Source of the DNA: Anoxybacillus sp050480245
Lineage (GTDB): Bacteria > Bacillota > Bacilli > Bacillales > Anoxybacillaceae
Strand: one strand, 5' to 3'
Length of the DNA: 64,000 bases
Assembly: GCA_050480245.1 (NCBI GenBank)
Contig: JBCNEQ010000004.1
In this document: one piece after another, positions 57,452 to 64,000 of the stretch
Position numbering within the stretch: position 1 is the first letter of the stretch
How the letters are laid out: each line of letters begins with the position of its first letter
Notes under the pieces: generated by a model
What the model saw: only the letters and a program-made list of their open reading frames with translations
Database searches by the model: none
What the model was told of the DNA's origin: nothing
Made by a program: the position numbers and the translations under genes

Positions 57452-59530
57452 TTAATGAACCGGACCAAATACAGCTTTTTCTAACAGTTCAGCTACATCA
57501 TACGTACCGACTTTTTCTTCGACTTCTTTTGCTTTCGTACCATCTGATAGCATTGTTAAGCAGTACGGACAGCCAGAGCTAATAACTGTCGGATTCACTT
57601 CTAGCGCCTGTTCTGTGCGCGCGACGTTAATGCGCGTGCCTGTTATTTCTTCCATCCACATTAATCCGCCACCAGCGCCACAACACATGCCTGTTTCGCG
57701 ATGGCGTGCCATTTCAACAAGTTTCACGCCCGGAATCGCTTTCAAAATTTGACGCGGTGCATCGTATACGTCGTTATATCTGCCTAAATAACATGAATCG
57801 TGGAATGTAACGACTTCGTTTACTTCATATTTCGGGACAAGACGACCTTCTTCAACAAGCTTTGCTAGTAACTCCGTATGGTGATATACTTCCGCTTCAA
57901 AGCCGAAATCTGGATATTCGTTTTTAAATGTGTTATACGCATGCGGGTCAATCGTCACAATTTTTTTCACGCCTGCTTTTTCGAATTCGGCAATATTGGC
58001 TGTCGCTAATTCTTGGAATAAAAATTCATTTCCTAAACGTCGTGGCGTATCACCAGAGTTTTTCTCTTTGTTGCCTAAAATCGCAAATTTCACATCCGCC
58101 TCATTTAATAGACGCGCAAAAGCTAGCGCAATTTTTTGGCTTCGATTATCAAATGAACCCATCGAACCAACCCAAAATAAATATTCGAATTCTTCCCCTG
58201 CTTTTTGCATTTCTTTTACTGTCGGAATGCGCACATCTTCACGCAATTCGCGCCAGTTTTCTTTTTCTTTGCGATTGAGTCCCCATGGGTTTCCTTGACG
58301 TTCGATATTTGTCATCGCCCGTTGTGCATCTGGGTTTAACTTTCCTTCTGTTAATACGAGGTAACGACGCAAATCAATAATTTTATCGACATGTTCATTC
58401 ATAACTGGGCATTGGTCTTCACAGTTGCGACACGTCGTACATGCCCAAATTTCTTCTTCCGTAATGACATCGCCAATTAAGTTCGGCACTTCAATCGTTG
58501 CCGCTTGTTCTTGCATTCCTTGTGCCATAAAAGCGAGCTGGTTTCCTTTTGTGTTCGCAAACGCAAACGTCGGCACCCAAGGAGCTTTTGATGTAATCGC
58601 TGCACCTTTTTCTGTTAAATGGTCGCGCAACTTTAAAATAAGATCCATCGGCGATAACATTTTTCCTGTTCCTGTTGCCGGGCACATGTTCGTACAGCGC
58701 CCGCACTCGACACAGGCATATAAATCGATCAGTTGGGTTTGCTTAAAGTCTTCGATTTTACCAACGCCAAACGATTCTTGTGTTTCATCTTCAAAGTTGA
58801 TTTTTTCAAGCTTCGGTCTCGTTAACCGGCTGAAAAAAACGTTGATCGGCCCAGCGATTAAATGCGCATGTTTCGATTGTGGCACGTACACTAAAAACGT
58901 TAATAAAATAAGCAAGTGCACCCACCAAGCGACAAAAAACAATACCGCTCCACCTGTTTCCCCTACCCAACCAAATGCAAGGGCGATAGCTGAAGCGACA
59001 GGTTCGCTCCACGACGTCCCTTCGTTATGCCAAATGCGGCTCATGCCGTTACCGAACAACACCGAAAGCATAAGTCCACCGATAAAAATGAGCACAAGCC
59101 CTGCTTTCAAATCTCGCTTTAAACGGACAAGCTTTTCAATGTAGCGACGATAAAACGCCCATAACACTGCCACTAAAATAAGCAATGTGACGATTTCTTG
59201 GAAAAACGTAAACGCTGGATAAAGCGGCCCAAGCGGCAAGTGCGCTCCCGGGACAAGCCCCTTAATGATGAAGTCAATCGCTCCAAACTGAACGAGAATA
59301 AAGCCGTAAAAAAACATGATGTGAATGATCCCGCTTTTTTTATCCTTTAACAGCTTTTTTTGCCCAAAAACGTTGATCCATATGTTTTGCAGACGCTCTT
59401 TTACTTTTCCATCAAACTCAACTTTTTTCCCTAGCTTAATATACGCGATGCGCGTTTTGACGAGATAAACGAACAAATGAACGGCGTACGCTGTCACAAG
59501 TAAAAAAGCAATCCAGTTCAACCAAAGCAC
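57452..59530 (-). CDS. fadF: Membrane iron-sulfur oxidoreductase FadF (heterodisulfide-reductase-like)
   Basis: Probable electron carrier from acyl-CoA dehydrogenase/ETF to the quinone pool during beta-oxidation. 692 residues: N-terminal membrane domain with about six helices (1-230, NarI-like), a 2[4Fe-4S] ferredoxin domain (CVECGRCTNMCPATG and CTTCRNCEDQCPVMNE, about 275-395), and two C-terminal CCG domains (CYLGRYNDVYDAPRQ; MCCGAGGGLMWMEE; SGCPYCLTML). B. subtilis homologue is ywjF. Start is GTG at 59530 after AAAGGGGGAAGGG; the apparent earlier ATG at 59590 overlaps the promoter -10 box and cannot be on the transcript. Confidence 0.9.
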   Translation of the reverse strand: MLWLNWIAFLLVTAYAVHLFVYLVKTRIAYIKLGKKVEFDGKVKERLQNIWINVFGQKKLLKDKKSGIIHIMFFYGFILVQFGAIDFIIKGLVPGAHLPLGPLYPAFTFFQEIVTLLILVAVLWAFYRRYIEKLVRLKRDLKAGLVLIFIGGLMLSVLFGNGMSRIWHNEGTSWSEPVASAIALAFGWVGETGGAVLFFVAWWVHLLILLTFLVYVPQSKHAHLIAGPINVFFSRLTRPKLEKINFEDETQESFGVGKIEDFKQTQLIDLYACVECGRCTNMCPATGTGKMLSPMDLILKLRDHLTEKGAAITSKAPWVPTFAFANTKGNQLAFMAQGMQEQAATIEVPNLIGDVITEEEIWACTTCRNCEDQCPVMNEHVDKIIDLRRYLVLTEGKLNPDAQRAMTNIERQGNPWGLNRKEKENWRELREDVRIPTVKEMQKAGEEFEYLFWVGSMGSFDNRSQKIALAFARLLNEADVKFAILGNKEKNSGDTPRRLGNEFLFQELATANIAEFEKAGVKKIVTIDPHAYNTFKNEYPDFGFEAEVYHHTELLAKLVEEGRLVPKYEVNEVVTFHDSCYLGRYNDVYDAPRQILKAIPGVKLVEMARHRETGMCCGAGGGLMWMEEITGTRINVARTEQALEVNPTVISSGCPYCLTMLSDGTKAKEVEEKVGTYDVAELLEKAVFGPVH

Positions 59531-59588
59531 AATACCCTTCCCCCTTTGTTGTAAAAATAAAATAAATTTTCTGAACAAACTTACTTTC

Positions 59589-59616
59589 ATTATATAATGA
59601 ATGAGCGTTCAGTCAA
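59589..59616 (-). promoter_or_regulatory. Sigma-A promoter of fadF
   Basis: TTGACT (rev. 59611-59616), 16-base spacer, TATAAT (rev. 59589-59594) on the minus strand. The spacer is almost filled by the FadR-like palindrome. Confidence 0.7.
59598..59615. promoter_or_regulatory. FadR-like operator inside the fadF promoter
   Basis: TGAATGAGCGTTCAGTCA on the plus strand, imperfect palindrome lying between the -35 and -10 of the fadF promoter. A bound TetR dimer there would exclude RNA polymerase. Confidence 0.7.
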
Positions 59617-59677
59617 TATTTTTTCTCATTTTTTACTTTCTTTTTGGAAAGACTACAAGAAAGAAAGGAGTGAGGGC

Positions 59678-60856
59678 ATGGGCTGGCTCATAGTTGCCAT
59701 TATTTTATTGTTTCTTCTTTTGCTCGATTATAAATGGGGCAAAAAAGTTTCAAAAGCAGCGGTACAAAAGAAGGCGGGTGTTGTGCGCCAAAGTGACATC
59801 ACGCTATTTACGACAGGAGAAACGTTGTTTGACGACTATTTCGCACAATTAGAACAAGCAAAACACCACATTCACATTTTATTTTATATCGTGCGCGATG
59901 ATGAAATCGGGCAGCGATTTTTTTCTTTACTTGAACAAAAAGTAAACGAAGGGGTGGAAGTGCGCCTCCTTGTCGATTGGGTTGGAAGCTTCGGGTTACC
60001 GGCTTCCCTCCGACAAAAAAGCGGACAATTTGCCTTTGCAAACCGCCCGGCATTACCGTTTTTTTTCTATAAACTAAATGAGCGAAACCATCGCAAAATT
60101 ACTGTCATTGATGGGAAAATTGGCTATTTGGGCGGGTTTAATATCGGAAAAGAATATATCGGACAAGATCCGAAGTTTGGCCATTGGCGCGACTATCATT
60201 TAAAAATTATGGGAGAAGGGGTTCATGATTTGCAACGACAGTTTCAAGAAGATTGGACAAAAGCAACAGGACAATCGTTTGGAAATAGTGAGCGATATTT
60301 TCCACCTCTTCAAAAAGGGGCGATGAAACATCGCTTTCTTCCGACAGATGGAAAATATCTAGAGGAAGAATTTATTCAGCTCATTAAACAAGCAAAACAG
60401 GAAATCATCATCGGGACACCATATTTTATTCCGGGTAAAAAAATTATGAATGCCCTGCTTGAAGCGATAAAACGAGGAGTTCAACTGACGATTATTGTAC
60501 CGATGCAAGCAGATCATTCGTTTGTTAAAGAAGCATCATACCCGTATTTTCGCCAACTTTTGCGCGCAGGGGCACGCATTTATCAGTTTTATAACGGATT
60601 TTACCATACAAAAGTGATTGTCATTGATGATCATTTATGTGATATTGGCACGGCAAATTTTGATCGCCGCAGTTTGTTTATTAACTACGAAATGAGTTGT
60701 TATATATATGACAAACCGTTTATTCAACATGTGAAACAAACAATCGCTCGCGATATCGACACATCGACGTTGTTAACAGCGGAATATTTCCGCAAACAAA
60801 CATGGTTTCAGCGCCTAAAAGAAGCCACCGCGACAATGATCGCCCCATTATTATAA
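59678..60856 (+). CDS. clsB: Cardiolipin synthase, phospholipase D family (ClsB/YwjE-like)
   Basis: Joins two phosphatidylglycerols to cardiolipin at the membrane. 392 residues: one N-terminal transmembrane helix (MGWLIVAIILLFLLLLDY), then two HKD catalytic motifs, NHRKITVIDGKIGYLGGFNIG near 155 and YHTKVIVIDDHLCDIGTANFD near 312. The start at 59678 follows AAGGAG by seven bases; the 27 earlier codons cross the fadF operator and are excluded. B. subtilis ywjE has the same neighbour and orientation. Confidence 0.93.
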   Translation: MGWLIVAIILLFLLLLDYKWGKKVSKAAVQKKAGVVRQSDITLFTTGETLFDDYFAQLEQAKHHIHILFYIVRDDEIGQRFFSLLEQKVNEGVEVRLLVDWVGSFGLPASLRQKSGQFAFANRPALPFFFYKLNERNHRKITVIDGKIGYLGGFNIGKEYIGQDPKFGHWRDYHLKIMGEGVHDLQRQFQEDWTKATGQSFGNSERYFPPLQKGAMKHRFLPTDGKYLEEEFIQLIKQAKQEIIIGTPYFIPGKKIMNALLEAIKRGVQLTIIVPMQADHSFVKEASYPYFRQLLRAGARIYQFYNGFYHTKVIVIDDHLCDIGTANFDRRSLFINYEMSCYIYDKPFIQHVKQTIARDIDTSTLLTAEYFRKQTWFQRLKEATATMIAPLL

Positions 60857-60884
60857 AAAGCCCTCTTTGCAACGAGGGCTTTTG
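60855..60884. terminator. Bidirectional terminator between clsB and argS
   Basis: AAAAGCCCTC/GAGGGCTTTT stem (60856-60865 with 60874-60883) with T-rich ends on both strands, serving two converging genes. Confidence 0.85.
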
Positions 60885-60886
60885 TG

Positions 60887-62557
60887 TTACATTTTTTCAG
60901 GAGCATGTACACCGACAAGGGCGAGTGCATTTTTCAATGTAATTTGCACGGCTTTCATAAGCGCTAAGCGAGCACGGCTTTTTTCCACGTTCGTTGCGTC
61001 AAGCACTTTTTCCGCGTTGTAAAAACTATGTAGCGCAGAAGCAAGATCGAAAATGTAGTTCGTCATCCGATGTGGTGAGCGCTTCACCGCCGCTTCAGCA
61101 ACAGCTGAAGGAAACTCCCCTAGCTTTTTCAATAAGTCGATTTCTTTTTCCGCTAATTCGTACGTAAAAGATAGTTCGCCATCATAAGATAACCCTTGTT
61201 CTTCTCCTTGACGAAGCATGCTACATACGCGCGCATGGGCATATTGTGCATAATACACAGGGTTTTCATTCGATTGCGACACCGCTAAGTCCATATCGAA
61301 ATCTAAATGCGTATCCGATGAACGCATCGCGAAGAAATAACGCGTCGCATCTAATCCAACTTCTTCCATTAAGTCGCGCAGCGTAACAGCCTTTCCTGTC
61401 CGCTTACTCATGCGCACTTTTTCGCCATTTTGATATAAGCTAACGAGCTGAATAATTTCAACTTCTAATACGTCTGGGTCATATCCAAGTGCAGCGATCG
61501 CTGCTTTCATGCGCGGAATGTAGCCGTGATGGTCCGCGCCCCAAATGTTAATAATTTTTTCAAATCCGCGCTCAAGTTTATCTTGATGGTATGCAATGTC
61601 CGGCAATAAATACGTGTACGTTCCATCTTGTTTAATAAGCACGCGGTCTTTGTCGTCACCAAATGTCGTCGAGCGGAACCATGTTGCGCCATCTTGCTCG
61701 TAAATATGCCCTTTTTCGCGCAATGTCTCAAGCGCCTTCTCGATTTTTCCGTTATGGTAAAGAGACGTTTCCGAATACCATACGTCAAACGTGACGCGGA
61801 AGTCCGCTAAATCTTTTTTAATTTTATCCATTTCAAACGCCAGTCCGTACTCGCGGAACTGTTGAAGTCGCTCTTGTTCATCAAGCGCGACAAATTTGTC
61901 GCCATGCTCTTCCGCTAACTTTTTCCCTAATTCAACAATATCTTCACCGAAGTATCCGTCTTCTGGCATATCTTTATCAATGCCAAGCGCTTGAAAATAA
62001 CGCGCTTCGACCGACTTGGCTAAATTCGCAATTTGATTGCCGGCATCGTTAATGTAATATTCACGCGTCACGTCAAAGCCTGCTTTTTTCAAAATGTTGC
62101 ATAACGAATCGCCAACAGCTGCTCCACGTGCATGACCTAAATGTAAACTACCTGTCGGGTTCGCTGAAACAAACTCGACCTGCACTTTTTGCCCATTGCC
62201 GACATTCGTTTCACCGTATGCATCCCCTGCTTGTAAAATGGTCGGCACGAGTTCTGTTAAATAGCGATTGTCCATGTAAAAATTAATAAATCCTGGTCCG
62301 GCAATGTCTACTTTTTCAACGAATACCGCTTCACCATGAAAGTGGCGGACAATGTCTTCGGCAATCATACGCGGTGCTTTTTTCGCTACGCGCGCGAGTT
62401 GCATCGCAATGTTTGTTGAATAGTCGCCGTGTGCTTTATCTTTTGGCGTCTCTAAAATGACGTTTGGAACGTCTGCCTCTGTCGCAACCCCTGAGCGAAT
62501 GACTGCTTCTTTTATTTCTTCCTTCAATTTTTGTTTCATTTGTTCAACAATGTTCAT
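60887..62557 (-). CDS. argS: Arginyl-tRNA synthetase
   Basis: Class I aminoacyl-tRNA synthetase, 556 residues. HIGH-type motif SANPTGSLHLGHARGAAVGDSLCNIL near 130, KMSK-type loop EKVRMSKRTGKAVTLRDL, N-terminal Add1 domain (DVPNVILETPKDKAHGDYSTNIAMQLA) and C-terminal DALR domain for tRNA contact. The start overlaps the ywiB stop by four bases. Confidence 0.98.
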   Translation of the reverse strand: MNIVEQMKQKLKEEIKEAVIRSGVATEADVPNVILETPKDKAHGDYSTNIAMQLARVAKKAPRMIAEDIVRHFHGEAVFVEKVDIAGPGFINFYMDNRYLTELVPTILQAGDAYGETNVGNGQKVQVEFVSANPTGSLHLGHARGAAVGDSLCNILKKAGFDVTREYYINDAGNQIANLAKSVEARYFQALGIDKDMPEDGYFGEDIVELGKKLAEEHGDKFVALDEQERLQQFREYGLAFEMDKIKKDLADFRVTFDVWYSETSLYHNGKIEKALETLREKGHIYEQDGATWFRSTTFGDDKDRVLIKQDGTYTYLLPDIAYHQDKLERGFEKIINIWGADHHGYIPRMKAAIAALGYDPDVLEVEIIQLVSLYQNGEKVRMSKRTGKAVTLRDLMEEVGLDATRYFFAMRSSDTHLDFDMDLAVSQSNENPVYYAQYAHARVCSMLRQGEEQGLSYDGELSFTYELAEKEIDLLKKLGEFPSAVAEAAVKRSPHRMTNYIFDLASALHSFYNAEKVLDATNVEKSRARLALMKAVQITLKNALALVGVHAPEKM

Positions 62558-62982
62558 TTCTTTGCCTCCTTAAACGAAATCGTCACCGCATGACGACCGA
62601 CATGTTTCCCAGATAAGTGAAGTATGTAAGAAAAAAATAACTGCCCTTTTTTCGTTTTCTCGTTATACTGATACGATACTTGTTCTGTTTTTGTTTTCAT
62701 TTCCCAGCGCGCCATCGGACTTTCGTACGTACCGATCGTTTCCGACTGTTTACGAAACGTATGGCGCATCGAGATCGCACCGGAGCGGAGAACGACAACT
62801 TCATCATTGGCAATTTTCACGACGTTTTTGATCGTTTCTCCTTCATACGTCTCGTCAAACGTCACATACGTTGCATCCCCTTTTAAGTAGTATAAACCAT
62901 TTGCCTCAATGACAACAATTTCTTTTCGCGCGCCATCGCGAATTTCTGTCACTTGCTTCAGTTGTATCGGTATTCCATTCAC
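62554..62982 (-). CDS. ywiB: DUF1934 family protein YwiB
   Basis: A 142-residue beta-barrel-like (calycin fold) protein of DUF1934, function unknown. Recognisable by GIPIQLKQVTEIRDGARKEIVVIEANGLYYLKGDATYVTF and VLRSGAISMRHTFRKQSETIGTYESPMARWEMKTKTEQV. It always lies next to argS in Bacillus. The frame is open 39 codons further upstream, but that part is unconserved; the GTG at 62982, about ten bases after AAGGA, is taken as start. Confidence 0.82.
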   Translation of the reverse strand: MNGIPIQLKQVTEIRDGARKEIVVIEANGLYYLKGDATYVTFDETYEGETIKNVVKIANDEVVVLRSGAISMRHTFRKQSETIGTYESPMARWEMKTKTEQVSYQYNEKTKKGQLFFSYILHLSGKHVGRHAVTISFKEAKK

Positions 62983-63452
62983 CTTCCCCACATCCTTGCA
63001 GTTGTTGTGACTGTAGTTAAGTATAGAAAAAGAGGCGCATACATGCAATAGCTCGCCAATGATCCAAAGTTCGTTGCGCATTTTCTCTTTCCCAAACATT
63101 TTATCTGTACTTTTCTATGTGCAAAACTGACAAGTTTCACTTTATTTTGTTTCATCACCACAAAATACACTTGAAAAGAGAGGGATTTTTTGAGCCTTCG
63201 TGTCCAAAAATATTTTTACTTATTTTCCCTTATAAGTATAGGGAAGAGGTGTCCTGAAATAGTCAAGTACAACTTTCGGTAAAGAGCCTTTATTTTTACC
63301 AAATGTAAGAAAATGACAATTGCCCATTTTCGATAAAACATATACAAATATTTAAAATGAAAAAATTGTGGAATATACGGATATACATGTATAGAAAAAA
63401 AAGTTTATAATAATGAAACAGGAAAATGAAAGAAATTTTAGGAAGGCGAATG
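62983..63452. other. 470-bp AT-rich intergenic region
   Basis: No convincing gene. It holds several short symmetries: TTCCCT/AGGGAA arms at 63225-63245, GGTAAA/TTTACC arms at about 63279-63299, and a perfect 12-bp palindrome TATACATGTATA at 63382-63393, close upstream of the next gene. Base composition drops compared with argS/ywiB. This marks the switch from conserved core to accessory DNA. Confidence 0.6.
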
Positions 63453-63911
63453 ATGAAACCAAGAATTTTTACAATATCTATGATGTTACTCATATCGATT
63501 GTGATGCTAACTCCCATCATTGTATCGGCAATATCCTCTTCGTACTCTTATAATGCTGTTTATATAGTTGATGGAAAGGCTAACGGAATATATCACACTT
63601 TAAACAAAGGAACAGCTACAATAGATGGTCACGCTTTTTACAACGGCAGCAAAGAAAACTGGGCTGATGGCATCACCCCGCCAGGAGAAACAGTAACTTA
63701 TTGTCTTTACAGAGAAAAAACAGGGTTTGATACTAGCTACGGGTGTGTGAATCATTATGTATCAAAAAACAATGATAAAAGTAATGTGTCAAAAATAAAA
63801 GAATCTTTTCCATCAAAATTAGATTCTGATTCTTCAAAATACTATTTAGTTATAGTAAAAAGCAATAATGGGTGGAAAATAGTCGGTAGCGGCAAATTAT
63901 CTACACCATAG
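63453..63911 (+). CDS. Secreted protein of unknown family
   Basis: A 152-residue product with a clear Sec signal peptide (KPRIF, then a hydrophobic stretch ending VSA at about residue 26). The mature ~126 residues are hydrophilic, rich in Ser, Tyr, Lys, Asn and Gly, with two cysteines (VTYCLYRE and YGCVNHY) that could form one disulfide. No known domain is recognised; size and secretion fit a small toxin, bacteriocin-like protein or envelope factor, but this is speculation. The second of two adjacent ATG codons is chosen, six bases after AGGAAG. Low GC and absence from the B. subtilis order suggest horizontal acquisition. Confidence 0.65.
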   Translation: MKPRIFTISMMLLISIVMLTPIIVSAISSSYSYNAVYIVDGKANGIYHTLNKGTATIDGHAFYNGSKENWADGITPPGETVTYCLYREKTGFDTSYGCVNHYVSKNNDKSNVSKIKESFPSKLDSDSSKYYLVIVKSNNGWKIVGSGKLSTP

Positions 63912-63960
63912 AAACTCTCTAAACCTTTTATTAAAACCATTTCTTTTAAGGTGGTATTTT

Positions 63961-64000
63961 ATGAGAATATATTTCGAAGGTGTCAAGGCCGATTATTTTT
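63961..64000 (+). CDS. Start of an unidentified gene (runs off the window)
   Basis: ATG at 63961, six bases after AAGGTGG, opens a frame MRIYFEGVKADYF that continues past the window edge. It lies 49 bases downstream of the secreted-protein gene in the same direction, so the two are probably one operon. Too short to identify. Confidence 0.5.
   Translation, partial: MRIYFEGVKADYF

Noticed and set aside
62983..63099. Longer version of YwiB starting MFGKEKMRNELW
   Set aside because: The extra 39 residues are not conserved in the family, and a ribosome site precedes the internal GTG.
63250..63290. Possible insertion-sequence end in the intergenic region (TGTCCTGAAATAGTCAAG)
   Set aside because: It faintly resembles transposon terminal repeats, but there is no matching inverted end, target duplication or transposase fragment in the window.
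63296..63520. Minus-strand frame of 74 codons in the right-hand AT-rich region
   Set aside because: Product is compositionally biased (Ile, Phe, Tyr), has no ribosome site and overlaps the secreted-protein gene start.
1..64000. tRNA, rRNA or CRISPR features
   Set aside because: No tRNA cloverleaf, rRNA segment or regularly spaced direct-repeat array was recognised; the repeats found are short tandem units.

Overview
The window looks like a chromosomal segment of a moderately thermophilic, spore-forming member of the Bacillaceae, most likely Anoxybacillus or a close Geobacillus relative. The reasons are: gene order like the B. subtilis stretch from fabZ/mbl/spoIIID through murAA, atp, upp-glyA, ywlG-ywlC, spoIIR, prfA, rho, fbaA, spo0F, pyrG and rpoE to argS; an 11-gene nuo operon, which B. 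subtilis lacks; a thermophile-type ADH; and many sporulation genes (spoIIID, spoIIQ, spoIID, spoIIR, spo0F). The genus call is inference. No rRNA, tRNA, CRISPR array or intact insertion sequence was seen. Nearly all core genes lie on the minus strand.

Layout. 1-8780: a small lipoprotein, fabZ, an EpuA-like membrane peptide, flagellar rod genes flhO/flhP, mbl, spoIIID, spoIIQ, spoIID, murAA, ywmB and a DUF1146 gene. 8838-18912: nuoABCDHIJKLMN with no nuoEFG; NuoC carries a repetitive Ala/Lys N-terminal extension. 19092-26236: the full F1Fo ATP synthase operon plus atpZ/atpI. 26389-33366: wecB, upp, glyA, ywlG, rpiB, a decayed chemotaxis receptor, ywlE, mntP and tsaC. 33308-33531 is a cluster of DnaA boxes. 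33534-36173: spoIIR, prmC, prfA.

36174-43740 is an accessory-looking island between prfA and tdk. It holds a zinc alcohol dehydrogenase, an aldehyde dehydrogenase and a DUF779 gene read on the plus strand behind a textbook sigma-54 promoter. Facing them is an overlapping minus-strand operon of an iron-type alcohol dehydrogenase, a membrane-free sensor kinase and an NtrC-class sigma-54 activator. The proposed logic is that the kinase senses an intracellular alcohol/aldehyde-linked signal and the activator fires the ADH-ALDH operon. This is the best candidate here for an undescribed regulated system.

43862-53828 returns to core genes: tdk, rpmE, rho, glpX, a second murA, tal, fba, spo0F, ywjG, pyrG (with a CTP-attenuation leader) and rpoE. 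53952-59530 is an acyl-CoA degradation cluster under a FadR-like TetR regulator, visibly decaying: icmF is reduced to its two ends, an acyl-CoA dehydrogenase is cut to its last ~60 residues, and no hydroxyacyl-CoA dehydrogenase gene is present between them, while thl, acdA, the regulator and fadF look intact. Two matching palindromes, one inside the fadF promoter, are likely operators. The right end has a cardiolipin synthase, argS, ywiB and then an AT-rich non-conserved stretch with an unrecognised secreted protein and the start of another gene.

Many starts were moved from the longest frame to an internal ATG, GTG or TTG because of Shine-Dalgarno placement; these are noted per gene.
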